64,000 nucleotides of DNA from Sorex araneus (Eukaryota > Chordata > Mammalia > Eulipotyphla > Soricidae): positions 85,232,899-85,296,898 of the forward strand of contig NC_073313.1 in NCBI RefSeq assembly GCF_027595985.1, given 5' to 3'. Below, one piece after another: positions 9,701 through 18,634 of this stretch. The notes beneath the pieces are model-generated. The model was not told where the DNA came from and made no database searches. It worked only from the letters and a program-made list of their open reading frames with translations. The translations under genes and the position numbers were made by a program. Position 1 is the stretch's first letter, and every line of letters starts with the position of its first letter.

Positions 9701-10694
9701 ACCCCCCACAGCCTCCGTCTTTCTCTTCGGCGTCCGCTGCGCCGACCTAGAACACCCCCCACCCTATCCATTTGCATTCATTGCCTCAGAGACGACCTTC
9801 CGCTTGCGCGACCCCTTCCTACTCCCCAGCTCTCCTTTCCAATTTGATCAGCGACCCAATTTGATCAGCGACGCACTCCGGAAACCTCTCCTGGACACAC
9901 TCCACCCAGCTTGAGAGCGGAGTCCCGCTGGCTTCCGTACGAACAGCCCAGGTGGGCACAGCACACCGCTCACCTCCCGCAGCCGCCCCAGGAGCCCACA
10001 CAGACCTCCCGCTCTCCACCGGGGATTTGGCGCGTGTCTCTCAAACCAGCTGGTTAGTTCCTCTGTTCCCGTCCTCTATCAGAGTGTCCCTCTGCTCCAT
10101 CTAAGTGGTTCTCTCGTACCTCAGTGAACGCATCTTCACCTGTCCTCTATCCACTTGTCTGTCCCCGACCATCTGCTTGTTTTCGTTCTGCCCCTCAAAC
10201 ACCCCCCTCCCCCAAATATTCAATTCAATGCAACTAACTAATCTTTTACCTCTTCCACAATTCAGTATAACCTTCAACTTACACTTGCTCAATTCCCCAG
10301 GCACCCGGAGTATCTGATCAAGTCCTAGGTTAGGCACTAGCCTCACCCACTCTTCTGGACCCCCAACTTTTCCCGTCCCGCCTCGCCTCGGGGGGTCCCC
10401 TCGCCCGAAAACGAGGACTCCACACCCGGGACACTCCTCACCTCTCTCAGGTCTGAATTCGGAGAGGAAACGTCTGGCCACGAGTTCTTGGTAAGCTGTC
10501 TCTTGCAGTTTCAGGCGCTCCAGTTCCGAGAGATTGTGTATTGATACCATCATCGCCCCGCCGTCTGGATTCTGTCCCGGGGCTCCTCCCAGGACATTTA
10601 CTAAAAACATGAAGGCAGAAAATAAGACCAAAAAGAGCATGAATGTGGTCCATAATACACCTTCTACCCTCCAAAAAGGAGAGCGATCACCCAT
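3552..10694 (-). CDS. ARHGAP36: ARHGAP36, Rho GTPase-activating protein 36 (proximal-start form, ten exons shown separately)
   Basis: Joining the ten exons 10442-10694, 9155-9220, 8443-8684, 7864-8056, 7537-7592, 7133-7283, 6516-6664, 6232-6408, 5918-6015, 5691-5797 and the terminal exon 3552-3709 (eleven segments counting the terminal one) gives 1650 nt, or 549 residues plus stop, against about 547 in human. Every junction is GT-AG and phases agree. Layout: N-terminal hydrophobic segment (about 19-37), basic Arg-rich stretch and RRGAI motif (186-190), RhoGAP-like domain (about 225-430), then a basic helix and an acidic tail. Thr260 sits where active RhoGAPs carry the arginine finger, so GAP activity is not expected. 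Known role of the family: it binds and inhibits the PKA catalytic subunit and so activates Gli transcription factors in Hedgehog signalling. Identification is by recognition of the protein across all exons. Confidence 0.95.
3710..3945 (-). other. ARHGAP36: 3' remainder of last ARHGAP36 intron
   Basis: Lies between the stop of the read-through frame and the terminal-exon acceptor. It has stops in the read-through frame, and no repeat or AATAAA on the gene strand. It looks like ordinary intron, unlike the adjacent 1.75 kb. Confidence 0.6.
3946..5690 (-). CDS. Acidic read-through extension of ARHGAP36 within the last intron (candidate retained-intron isoform)
   Basis: From the exon 10 donor the ARHGAP36 frame stays open for 581 codons plus a stop, which would make residues 498-1078 of a 1078-residue isoform. 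The product is dominated by Asp and Glu. It has many NPDLEEVP-like elements, a 5-residue tandem block (NDEVLNDEIPSDNVPNDEIL), an uninterrupted poly-Asp run coded by the GAT tract at 5413-5440, and a Ser/Glu-rich stretch with many CK2-type sites (SSEEVSDYEDTSADEETSD). It ends in a long hydrophobic segment. The other five frames carry stops at ordinary spacing. No human counterpart is known to me. It could be a genuine isoform, a separate product, or an in-frame repeat expansion that is never translated. Confidence 0.55.
3988..4098 (-). other. Hydrophobic tail segment of the read-through frame
   Basis: Encodes roughly residues 1028-1064 of the hypothetical long isoform, with PPLLLIFLVKLVRLVVGWWW at its core. 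It is followed by only about 14 residues, as in tail-anchored membrane proteins. Two basic residues inside the segment weaken it as a simple single-pass helix. Confidence 0.5.
4964..5053. repeat. 15-bp in-frame tandem repeat, about six units
   Basis: Successive 15-mers such as ATTTCATCATTTGGA and ACCTCATCATTTGGA differ from each other at several positions. Being five codons long, they add residues without shifting frame. On the minus strand they encode the NDE(I/V)(L/P) repeat. Confidence 0.85.
5413..5440. repeat. Trinucleotide (ATC/GAT) microsatellite coding poly-Asp
   Basis: About nine ATC units on the plus strand. In the read-through frame on the minus strand they give a run of Asp. A likely length-polymorphic site. 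Confidence 0.9.
5691..5797 (-). CDS. ARHGAP36: ARHGAP36 exon 10 (penultimate coding exon)
   Basis: The acceptor is TTAATCAG before GAGTGCTC. It encodes SAQIKMEEDSLLSDPVENSA and on to STPLDE. The donor is GATGAAG followed by GTCAGT, less close to consensus than the GTGAGT used by most other exons of this gene, so read-through into the intron is plausible. Phase 2 in, phase 1 out. Confidence 0.95.
5918..6015 (-). CDS. ARHGAP36: ARHGAP36 exon 9
   Basis: Encodes VPPHIQRQVAKRVWKSSPEA and the basic IDFIRRRKLRKI segment just after the RhoGAP-like domain. The acceptor is TCCTGCAG, the donor GTGAGT. Phase 0 in, phase 2 out. Confidence 0.95.
6232..6408 (-). CDS. ARHGAP36: ARHGAP36 exon 8, end of RhoGAP-like domain
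   Basis: 59 codons, phase 0 at both ends. It begins VFGNRMTSTNLALVFGSALL, containing the conserved N(x)MTSxNLAxVF helix typical of RhoGAP folds, and ends at NWDVLFQ. The donor is GTAGGT. Confidence 0.96.
6516..6664 (-). CDS. ARHGAP36: ARHGAP36 exon 7, RhoGAP-like domain
   Basis: Encodes LRPQDQLSALQLLVYLMPPC through MDGQL. The LxxLxxYLxPxHxxTLxxLLxxL pattern is the middle of a RhoGAP fold. The acceptor follows an A/T-rich stretch with a short polypyrimidine run (TTTCTGCAG). Phase 1 in, phase 0 out. Confidence 0.96.
7133..7283 (-). CDS. ARHGAP36: ARHGAP36 exon 6, RhoGAP-like domain
   Basis: Encodes LREEFDRGLDVVLDDSQNVH, then DVAALLTEFFRDMKDSLIPD and DLHMSFLMTA. This contains the DVxxLLKxFxRxLPxPLxP-like helix of RhoGAPs, with DMKDSLIP in place of the usual LPEPLIP. 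Phase 0 in, phase 1 out. Confidence 0.96.
7537..7592 (-). CDS. ARHGAP36: ARHGAP36 exon 5, arginine-finger loop (Thr instead)
   Basis: A 56-nt micro-exon encoding the end of GLRAVGIFTEEYSEERVQE. In catalytically active RhoGAPs the GIFR/GIYR loop supplies the catalytic Arg. Here it is GIFT (Thr260 in the 549-residue form), as in the known family member, so the domain probably works as a scaffold. The donor is CAGGAG then GTGAGT. Confidence 0.95.
7864..8056 (-). CDS. ARHGAP36: ARHGAP36 exon 4, start of RhoGAP-like domain
   Basis: Begins GAISVDSLAELEDGALLLQT and runs to CCSFIEKHG. Its first codons complete the RR|GAI pseudosubstrate-like motif started by exon 3. IPQIVEVCCSFIEKHG is the first helix of the RhoGAP fold. 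Phase 0 in, phase 1 out; donor GTAAGG. Confidence 0.96.
8285..8398 (+). mobile_element. SINE fragment in ARHGAP36 intron
   Basis: GACCTGGGTTTCATCCCAGGCACTCC, then GAGTAATCCCTGAGAGCAGAGCCAGGAGCAACC: middle and 3' body of the shrew SINE, antisense to the gene. It lies about 45 bp from the exon 3 donor. Confidence 0.7.
8443..8684 (-). CDS. ARHGAP36: ARHGAP36 exon 3, basic region with PKA-inhibitory motif
   Basis: Encodes DLSLKTFGVSLKEVLVNELT and continues through RRKHLELIAAMQVEEENR to an Arg-rich block (SGRRRRRGNVVQRMFGNLRR and FFSRR) and EFTRRGRR. In the known protein this region binds and inhibits the PKA catalytic subunit. The exon ends exactly at the two Arg of the pseudosubstrate. Donor GTGAGT; phase 1 in, phase 0 out. 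Confidence 0.95.
9155..9220 (-). CDS. ARHGAP36: ARHGAP36 exon 2
   Basis: A 66-nt exon, phase 1 at both ends, so skipping it would keep the frame. It encodes LPVDRPNTLEKWIQLLRGQE. The acceptor CTTTCCAAAG has a weak pyrimidine tract; donor GTGAGG. Confidence 0.93.
9590..10010. promoter_or_regulatory. CpG-rich block between ARHGAP36 exons 1 and 2
   Basis: Dense CpG including GTGCGCGCGCGCACTAGCGC near 9617 and many CGAC/GCGG motifs, within an otherwise AT-leaning locus. CpG is normally lost outside islands, so this may be a methylation-free island and an internal promoter. No start site can be proven here. Confidence 0.4.
10442..10694 (-). CDS. ARHGAP36: ARHGAP36 exon 1 (proximal start), hydrophobic N terminus
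   Basis: ATG at 10694 has A at -3 and G at +4, a strong start context. It encodes MGDRSPFWRVEGVLWTTFML, then FLVLFSAFMFLVNVLGG (a membrane or signal-anchor-like segment) and VSIHNLSELERLKLQETAYQ. It aligns without gaps to the known long form. A splice acceptor (CCCTGCAG) lies just upstream, giving an exon start at 10718, and a second acceptor lies inside the coding sequence at 10600/10601. The exon can therefore be internal and is used in two lengths. Confidence 0.93.
10601..10640 (-). promoter_or_regulatory. ARHGAP36: Internal alternative splice acceptor inside exon 1
   Basis: The minus strand reads a long T-rich tract ending CATGTTTTTAG, then TAAATGTCCTGGG. Joined to the distal exon's final G it gives GTA AAT GTC, restoring VNVLGGAPG in frame. 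The same tract codes the hydrophobic segment in the other isoform. Confidence 0.75.
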
Positions 10695-10718
10695 TCTGGA
10701 CCCGGGTGAGAATCAAGA

Positions 10719-11319
10719 CTGCAGGGTGAGAAGACTGAATTGTCACTGGACCTAGTGGAGGGAACTCTGAGGGGAGGGTGATAAAGAGGGAGGGAAAACT
10801 GGGAGGTGGCTTCACCCTCTAGCAGAGCTGCCTCTGGTTGCTCGTTAAAAAGAAAAAAATTCAACTTAAAAAAAAAAAAAAGGTCCAGCCCAGAAACTAC
10901 AGTCCAGGAAAGAAAAAAAAAATCTGGAAGAAAAGTAAGAACGCAAAGAAAATGGTGAGGGAAAAATAAGCAACCACATTTTTATCACAAGTTAAAATGA
11001 ATATTGAGACAAAAATAAGATAATATTTTTCCATGACTTAGAGTATTTGTGGGTCTTATATTTATTTTCAGTGATAAATCTCACTACCCAAGTTAGGTAA
11101 AAATGTGCACTTTCCTCACTAGTTAAGTTAGGTCAGTAACACTGTAAATTTGTACTACTCTTCCAGAAAGGAACTGGCCACATGAAATTGATCCAAAAAT
11201 GTTCCTCGTGTCTTTTTACCCAGGATTTCATCTCTTAGAAATCTATTCTAATGAAATTATCTTACAGAAAAAACATCCACGAGCCATACAGTAAAAAATT
11301 AAAGAGGAAAAAACTAGTC
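10719..11319. other. ARHGAP36: Intron 1 (distal first exon to exon 1): start, no gene seen
   Basis: A-rich runs near 10850-10925; otherwise single-copy sequence without recognisable repeats. Confidence 0.5.
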
Positions 11320-11322
11320 CAG

Positions 11323-11398
11323 CAAGTTATACCCATTATGGACTAGTTATACCCATTATGACTAGTTATACTCATTATGACTAGTTATACCCATTATG
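11323..11398. repeat. 19-bp tandem repeat, three full units plus a degenerate one
   Basis: Unit ACTAGTTATACCCATTATG at 11342, 11361 (one change) and 11380, preceded by a partial unit. No CRISPR-like spacers: the units abut directly. Confidence 0.9.
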
Positions 11399-11824
11399 AA
11401 ATGGCCACTGTATTGAAGTGCAGTCAATCAAGTGATGTTTGTAGAGAGTTTTTAAGCAACAAATACAATGGCAACATATATTTTTAAAACTGAAAGAAAT
11501 GCACCCAAATATCAACCATATCTGCATTGCGTTTGACTTTTTGTCTACTACCAGAAATTTCACAACTTGATTGTATTATTTTTCAGGGAAATAACATCAT
11601 ATTGTACCAAAACAAGAATTATTCCTGGGCCATTTCCAGTAAGACTTCCCATGTAAAAATTGATGGTCAGTGTGAAAATTAACTTATTGTACTGACAAAC
11701 CTGTTTTATGTGTCCCTTCTTCCATGGCGCTTAATAAGTAATACAGCTGCCAGACCACACATAAATCCCCAATGGAAATCTCCCTGAACCTCACCTAGCA
11801 TCTTTTACTGCACATCCTGACACT

Positions 11825-12640
11825 TATTATTCATTTCTTCTCTCATTCATTCATTCATTTTCAAAAAGAGAATACTGTTCAAATTCCCATTTTTTGTGCC
11901 AAGAACTAGAGATTCAACTATGAGCAAAATAACAGTAGTCTTTTCATAAAAGATTTAACAATGCAGTGGAGGAGATACACAGGTTAGCAACAAATTAGAA
12001 AACTGTGTGATAAGTCAATCGGCCAAGATATAAACAAAGTACAGTGAGAGGAGAAAGGATGAAACATCTAAGTCTGCCTGGAGATAGTGAAGTTGGGGGT
12101 GGAGGGAACTCACAGAAAGAGAACAGCTTGTGCAAAGACAAAGAGAGGGTGTTATATTCTTAAAGCTGTATAAAGGGGATGGAAGGAGATCAAGCTGGAT
12201 AGGCATGGATGAGGTCATGAATGGCCCCATAAGCCGTGTTAAGAAGCCAGACTTTCTTCTAAAGGCATAGGGAACTACTGCAGTGTTTTAAGCAGGGAAT
12301 GACAGAATCAAAGCTGCAGCTTGCAAAAATCACAGAGAACAGTGAAAAGCCTGTTTTGGGTAGAGAACCTAAAGGAGGTAGATTGTCTAAGAGGCAAGAG
12401 AAGCTGACATGAGTCAGTGTCACTTGGGCTGGATAGGGAGAAGATTTTGGAGTAAAACCAAGAGAATTCAGGGAGAAATTAGTTTTTGTAATAGGAAGGA
12501 AAGAACTTAAGATAGCGTCAAAATTTATGATTTGGATGAGTGCGTGTATACTGATTCCTGACAGGCAAGATTATTTGGGACACAGAGAATTTAAAAAGAA
12601 GGGAGGTGGTCACATGCCACTTTTCTGAGTTTCCTATAGT
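11825..12640. repeat. Ancient mammalian interspersed repeat (family uncertain)
   Basis: Recognisable by phrases such as ATTCATTCATTCATT, GAACAGCTTGTGCAAAGAC, CATGAATGGCCCCATAAGC, TTAAGCAGGGAATGACAGAA and GGAGGTAGATTG, which are common in old, low-copy mammalian repeats. Too diverged to place without a library search. Confidence 0.5.
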
Positions 12641-12825
12641 CTTAAAGATATTCTGCGTATCTTGAGAGGGGTGCTTAAGTTCCAAAGATCAGATAGTGTG
12701 ACTGTAAGAGTGAGGATAGGTGGAAATTTATCATTCAAAACTCCATGTAAATGAGCTTTTCCCCAAAAATCCTTTTATCTTCCAAAGTTATATTTTGCTC
12801 AATTTACTTAATGGCCAAAGTAACA

Positions 12826-12905
12826 CACACACGTAAATAAGCATAAAGTCAACACAAATAAGCATTAATGTCAACACACATAAATAAGCATAAAGTCAAC
12901 ACAAA
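12826..12905. repeat. Local tandem duplication (AAATAAGCATAAAGTCAACAC)
   Basis: AAATAAGCATAAAGTCAACA occurs twice and a variant, AAATAAGCATTAATGTCAAC, lies between them. Simple local duplications in intronic DNA. Confidence 0.8.
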
Positions 12906-14015
12906 TGACAGATAACTGAAGTGCAGTTATCTGTGCATAAAGTGCAGAAAGAATAAGGAATCTTTCTTGAAAATATTTAACATGGATTTTCTAAAACTCT
13001 TTAAACTTCAAAACATTATTCCCTGAAAGAGAAGTGAATGCCTAAGCCCACCCACCAAATCACATCCACAAAGTGACCATTTTAACCAAAGGTAGTTACC
13101 CAACACCAAACCATAGTTCTAAGTCTCTCCCAACCCATCATTTCAGGAAATCAGTCCAAAATCTATTGGCTTAGGGTTTTATCCTGATACACACAATATA
13201 GTTCTGGCCTAATTTTCAAACATTGATCCCTACTTCCCTTTACCTGAATTCACACATGTTGAAAACCAGTGTTAGAACTATAACTATTTTGTCTAATTGA
13301 ATTACCTCATCTGATTATCCAAAGATATACCTGGTTCTTCTGGTTCTTTAAAGCAAAGATCAAGATGAAAATCAATCCTCCACCCTCCAATAAAATAAGG
13401 TAAGAGCAAGAAAACCTCAAAACTGCAGCAAAAAGAGAAAAGCCTTTGAGAAATGAGTCAGCCTACATGCTTAGAATTTCGAAGGAAATCAAAGTCCTTA
13501 GAATAAATAGTTTGTCATTGCCTCATGCTTAGAGATACAGTGCTAAAGTTAAGAGTAATCATATGCTTCAGTTCTGTCAACAAAATTTACATTGTTTTAC
13601 TTGTCTTAAACCCTCTAAAGGCACCAGTAAAATGTACAACAGAGGAAGGCCAGTGTGCTCAGAAAAGAAACAGGTAGGCTGAGTGAGGAGGGGGCATAAG
13701 TTGGCAGTTTCAGCACTACTAATGAAATATATAACAAGTTCTTGAGAGGGTTAATATCTCAACCTGACTACAATAAGAGGCTCTTCACAGAACAATGTAC
13801 AAAGACATCTCTGACTTCTATGTTTCTTCTCCCCCTTCTCCCCATTGCAGCATGCCACAGTGTTGCCCCAAAGTAACCATTGCCATAATAATGATACCCA
13901 AGAAGTAATCAGAAAGTAAGGTCTTGATTTTCAATCTAGAATGCTGTATATTTGCAAAAATAATATCATTTGACAAATATCTGTAGTAATCATTGCAGGT
14001 AAAGAGGGTAGAACT
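12906..14015. other. Intron 1, single-copy stretch
   Basis: No gene, RNA or repeat recognised. Short ORFs only. Confidence 0.5.
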
Positions 14016-14017
14016 GA

Positions 14018-14155
14018 ATTCCAACCCAGGTTCAATTCCCGGCATCCCATATGGTCCCCCGAGCACCGCCAGGAGTAATTCCTGAGTGCATGAGCCAGGA
14101 GTAACCCCTGTGCATCACCGGGTGTGACCCCAAAAGCAAAAAAAGAAAAATATGT
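14018..14155 (+). mobile_element. Shrew-type SINE (head degraded)
   Basis: CCCAGGTTCAATTCCCGGCATCCC, CATATGGTCCCCCGAGCACCGCC and CATCACCGGGTGTGACCCC with an A-rich tail: close to the young consensus from the B box onward. Confidence 0.9.
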
Positions 14156-14277
14156 GAACTTGGTGACAACCTCTATAAAATGCGAAATTACATGGTGCCC
14201 ATTCAATTGTTTGTGTAGGAATTAAACAAATAAGACATGTGTGATAATTAGCTTTGACTTTTTTTAAATAAACATGT

Positions 14278-14462
14278 TGGGGACCCAAGCGATAGTAAAA
14301 TGTGTAGAGCACTTGCCTTGCATGTGTTTGACCTGGATTCAATCCCTGGTACATACGATTTACCAAGGACTACCAGGAGTGACCCCTGAGTCCAGAGTCA
14401 GAAGTAAGCTCTTGAGCACTTCCAGGTACGATCAAAGAAATGAAACCAAAAACAAATCCAAA
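14278..14462 (+). mobile_element. Shrew-type SINE, diverged
   Basis: Full-length layout: GAGCACTTGCCTTGCATG, GACCTGGATTCAATCC, CCAGGAGTGACCCCTGAG and an A-rich tail. Many substitutions. Confidence 0.8.
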
Positions 14463-14557
14463 GTAGCATGTTGATTGAACGGCTCTTTGCAAAAGACCTG
14501 AGTTTATCAGCAAATACCAGACTTCAAAAGTAATTACATAAGATTAGATTTTGTAAG

Positions 14558-14735
14558 CCTGAAGAGATAATCTAGTGTGCGGGTTGCTTACCTTGTACAT
14601 GGCTAACCTGGATTTGGTACACAGTATTTCATATGATCACCTGAGCAGCACCAGGAGTGATCCTTGATTGCAGAGGCAGGAGCAAGCCCTGAACACATCC
14701 AGGAATGATACATAAACTGTGGCTGTGTGTGTGTG
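14558..14735 (+). mobile_element. Shrew-type SINE, diverged
   Basis: AACCTGGATTTGG, CATATGATCACCTGAGCAGC and CACCAGGAGTGATCC are visible. A short TG tract follows the end. Confidence 0.75.
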
Positions 14736-14787
14736 ATTTGTATAAACACTTCTCAAAACTATTTGTTCAATATCAACTAAAATTTTA

Positions 14788-14945
14788 TTTTATTTGAGGG
14801 TTTGGGCCACACCCACTGATGTTCAAGACTTACTCCTGGCTCTATTCTTAGGGATCACTCCTGGTTACCTCCAGGAGCCATATGGAATGCCAGGGATCGA
14901 ACTTGCATTGACCTCATTCAAGGTAAGTGCTCGACTATGCTATCA
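14788..14945 (-). mobile_element. Shrew-type SINE, diverged, reverse
   Basis: Reverse complement of the body: GGGCCACACCCACTGATG, TCACTCCTGG, CCATATGGAATGCCAGGGAT. Together with three plus-strand copies it forms a SINE cluster between 14.0 and 14.95 kb. Confidence 0.8.
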
Positions 14946-15950
14946 TTCAAATTAGTGAAATGCCTATATATCTCAAAATGACTCCTTTCAAGACATGCAA
15001 TTTTACATTGTAATTAGGAAAAAGTGTAATTTCACTTGTATCAATAAGACAACTAGTATATTAGCTTATACCAAGAGAGAAATTTTTGAAAAATAGCAGA
15101 GGGACCCCAAAAATCAAGTTTCCAGCAACTCAGAAAGGGGGAATACGTATGAATATCATCAAGCTTGTTGCTCATGTCCTCTCTAAATGCACAGTACAGA
15201 TGGAGAAACAAATTAACATCAGAAAGGTCACCTACTCAAACATTGTAAGGATAAAAATGCTTTCAACTAAACAATAAATCCTTACCCTTCACAATTTGGA
15301 GGACTTATTTTTTTCTATCATCACCATCAAACAGATAGGGATGAATAATACAGTGTTCAAAAGTAAACACGTATGAGAAAAAAATGAGACTTTAATGGTA
15401 CCATCATTTGAATTTTTCTAAAATGGGAACTTGATGGTACTATCCAAATTTTGCTCTAATCTTCTCAAGATCTCCCGAGGGATTAAGAAATGCATAGTGG
15501 ACAATATTTGGCACCCAGAAATCATTGCATCTATGTCATTCTAATGTCTACAGGTATTGACAATACATAAAGGCATCCCCATTTATATATCACAACATGG
15601 GGAGGAAATAAGGCTCTAGATAAAAACACTTGGACACCAATTTGGTGTGCTGGCACATTGCCTCATTCATTGCTGAGCATTAATGTGTTAGCCTTTAAGT
15701 TGTTATCTCATAACCTCCATTTCACAAAGCTGCAGCAGCAATGAAGTAAATGGATTATTTTATCCTAAGCAATTGTGATGTCATAAGATAATTAAATTTG
15801 AGGACTGCATTCTTCAATACATGGAATCACTTCATCATGCCAGAGTAGAAGACCATAAACTAGAAGTAAATAGTACTGTTAAAATAATTTGAGAAAACTG
15901 GCTTCTAAATATTTTAGGAAATTCTTGGAATATTAGAATAGGGCACATAA
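14946..15950. other. Intron 1, single-copy stretch
   Basis: AT-rich; nothing recognised. Confidence 0.5.
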
Positions 15951-15954
15951 AGAT

Positions 15955-16115
15955 AAAACAGGACGAGAGCACTTACCTTACATGTGGCCAACCCCAGTCT
16001 GATCCCTGATACCACACATGTGGTCCCTTAATAATTGCTAGAAAAACTTCCTGAGCACCAGTCCAGGAGTAATACATGAAAACACTCAGGTGTGACTCAA
16101 ACCATACCTCCGAAA
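15955..16115 (+). mobile_element. Shrew-type SINE, old
   Basis: GAGCACTTACCTTACATGTG, TGATCCCTGATACCACACAT and CAGGTGTGACTCAAACC remain. Confidence 0.65.
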
Positions 16116-16494
16116 AAAGAATATCATGAGCTGGAGATAAAATGGAAATTTTCAAGTAGTCTAAACAATTCATTCAGAAAACTAGGATAAAGATATGGTC
16201 AGGGCCCAAGACCACACAGCAATTTGTTCGAAGAAACTAGAGAAGAACCTATTTCTTCATGGTTCTTTGGTCCTTTTCACGATCCCAGCTTTGCTCTTAA
16301 TAGCTGAAAAATAATAAATAACTAAATAATAAAATCAAAATAATGGACACAAAATCAACACCTGATTGGAAAAACTAGAGAAGATCATAGCTGAAGGAAG
16401 ACAGTCACCAAAATTGATAACTTTTGTTAAAGAAACAGTCATTATTCTATAGAACATATGATACCTCTTTAAAATTATATTGGTTGAGAAAACA

Positions 16495-16650
16495 ACCCTG
16501 ACAAGAAAGATAGTTCAATGGATTGAGTACATCCTTTCCATGCCGGATGCCAAGATTCTAACTTCATTGCTCCCCAAGCACTGCCAGGAGCAATGTTGAA
16601 CACAGAAATAGCCCCCAAAGCACCACCAGGTGTACCCACCAAAAGACTAT
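16495..16650 (+). mobile_element. Shrew-type SINE, old
   Basis: CCCCAAGCACTGCCAGGAGCA and CACCACCAGGTGTACCCACC are visible; the head is very diverged. Confidence 0.6.
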
Positions 16651-16939
16651 AAAATAAACAAACTAGATCCCCATATAGTGAAAGGTAATCATTATGCTAT
16701 AAATGGCATAAGATTAGGGTAAAGAAGTTATTGTGATATCAAATAAAGATACAGATATTGCCACTATTATCTTAGTATGTGTTGATATGTATGAGAGCAT
16801 AGGTATCACAAGCTGTATCATCACTTATCTTTGAAGTATTTTTCTTTTTCTTTCTATTGCTATTTCTACTACTACTTTGTGCTGAAAACATATTCTATTA
16901 ATAGGTGACAATTTTAAAAAATATACAGTATGCTTTTCA

Positions 16940-17015
16940 GTTTCTAAATATTTTTCTCTATGTCAAGTATTTCCATTTCCTGGTACATAGGAGATGCTTA
17001 ATATGTTTGTTGAGA
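16940..17015 (+). repeat. L2-like 3' fragment
   Basis: CCTGGTACATAGGAGATGCTTAATATGTTTGTTGA resembles the conserved L2 3' end (overlap of short matching blocks). The remainder of 16650-17405 shows no feature. Confidence 0.5.
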
Positions 17016-17407
17016 TCATTCATATTCATAGGATTATAAACATAAAGGCTATAGAGAAAATATATAGGCCTCATCATTGAAACAGCTAATCGTGATTCTA
17101 ATAAATGAATTATGCCATTAACCATCCTTGAGAAGGAGATAGGTGGAAATTATATTTCCCCATTTTATAGAAAACTACAAACTAGGACTCTGGAGAAGCT
17201 GTGACTTTCCTGAATTTGTACATAAATACCATGGAGGAATATAATTGAGAAGAGTGCTGTTCCTCAGGTCAGACTTCACCCTTCCCACAAATTCAAGGCA
17301 TTTACATTTTTGTGTTCATCACCAATGTATGGTACCTGGAACTGGGACTAAATAAGTGGAGGTTATCATATTTCCAAAAGATGTGGCTAGATTCTTGAGT
17401 TCTTTTG

Positions 17408-17582
17408 CATTTGGGTTTGGTTTCGGACCATACCTGGAAATGCTTAGGGGTTATTCCTAGCTCTGCGCTCAGGAATTACTCATGGTGGTACACAGGAAAC
17501 CATATTGGATGCCAGGGATCAAAACCAGGTCAGGTACATGCAAGGCAGATGCCCTACCCACCATACTATCTTTCCAGCCCCA
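17408..17582 (-). mobile_element. Shrew-type SINE, reverse
   Basis: Reads GGACCATACCTGGAAATGC, GCGCTCAGGAATTACTC, ATGCAAGGCAGATGCCC and ends TTTCCAGCCCC, the complement of the SINE head. Confidence 0.85.
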
Positions 17583-17829
17583 GATTCTTGAGTTTCTATT
17601 TGTATACATTTTATTGGTAAATCTGAGTAAAGATAGATGGTTGATTTATTAATTATAATCATTATTCATAGAAAATATTTGTATGGTATATGCATTTATA
17701 TAATTATAGACTTTGAAGAGAAAATGGGAATACAGAGGAGAAGGTGGATTAAAACAGAAAGGCACCAAACACCTTATGTATCCCTTGCACCATATGTGTC
17801 ATCCTAGCTAACCCCCGAGTTGCCATTCT

Positions 17830-18005
17830 TAAAAGTGCTTGAATGAAACGTGGGTTTAAATCCCAGCTTCACCATATATAAGTTCATGCAATCATCAACT
17901 ACATGACTTAGAGCAAATTAACTCACTTGTCTTATACTTAGCTCCATCATCTTACAAAATAAAAATTCCTATTAGGTATATCAGTAGTTATGATGAATAA
18001 AATAA
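17830..18005 (+). repeat. MIR-like fragment
   Basis: GGTTTAAATCCCAGCTTCACC, then ACATGACTTAGAGCAAATTAACTC and a following T-rich CTCCATCATCTTACAAAAT: order of blocks as in MIR. Confidence 0.55.
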
Positions 18006-18027
18006 TTTTTTATAAAATTGTTTCATT

Positions 18028-18192
18028 TAGGGGCCAGAGAGATAATTACGCAGGTAGGATATTTGCTTTATATGCAGCTGACCCAGGTTCAATTCCCAGC
18101 ATCCTATATGGTTCTGCAAGCACCTCTAGGAGTAATTTCTGAGTGCAGAGCCAGGAATGACCTCTGAGAACAACTGGGTGTGGCAAAAAAAA
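18028..18192 (+). mobile_element. Shrew-type SINE
   Basis: GGGGCCAGAGAGATAATTAC head, GACCCAGGTTCAATTCCCAG B box, and a GGGTGTGGC(A)n tail. Confidence 0.85.
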
Positions 18193-18289
18193 TAGTTTCA
18201 TCAACAGGGTGTAATGAAACAATTCTCTAAAGGGTGCTTTTTCAAGGTGAGGAACAATACACAAATATAAAATTTGGAGGGAAATTTTT

Positions 18290-18560
18290 TCCGTCTCTCT
18301 CCCTGTCTCTGTGTGCATGTATCCCCATCTCTGCATGCGTGTATGAGTGTGTGTGAATGGGAGAGGACATACATATAAAAAACATGGAGATGTAAGTGTG
18401 TTGGGGGGGTGTGTGTATATTCATGGATGTCTGTGAGAGAAAATGTGTATTTGAATTGGAGTGTGCCCTTCTGATGGGAGCAGGGCTTGAGTTGAGATGT
18501 GGTAGATGAATCAGACATGTGGATACATGCACCCAGAAACAGGGAGAGAGACAGAGACAG
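18290..18560. repeat. TG/GA-rich low-complexity stretch
   Basis: Runs of TGTGTG, GTGTGTGTAT and GAGAGAGACAGAGACAG. ORFs here on the minus strand are by-products of the CA/TC composition. Confidence 0.75.
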
Positions 18561-18634
18561 TGACAGGAAGGCTAGTTCTTTATTCATTACAAGTGAGAAA
18601 ATGAAAGAAAGGAGATTCTGAATTAAAGGCTGAG

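Noticed and set aside
11323-11398. Short direct repeats that could suggest a CRISPR array
   Set aside because: The units abut with no spacers, and the host is a mammal.
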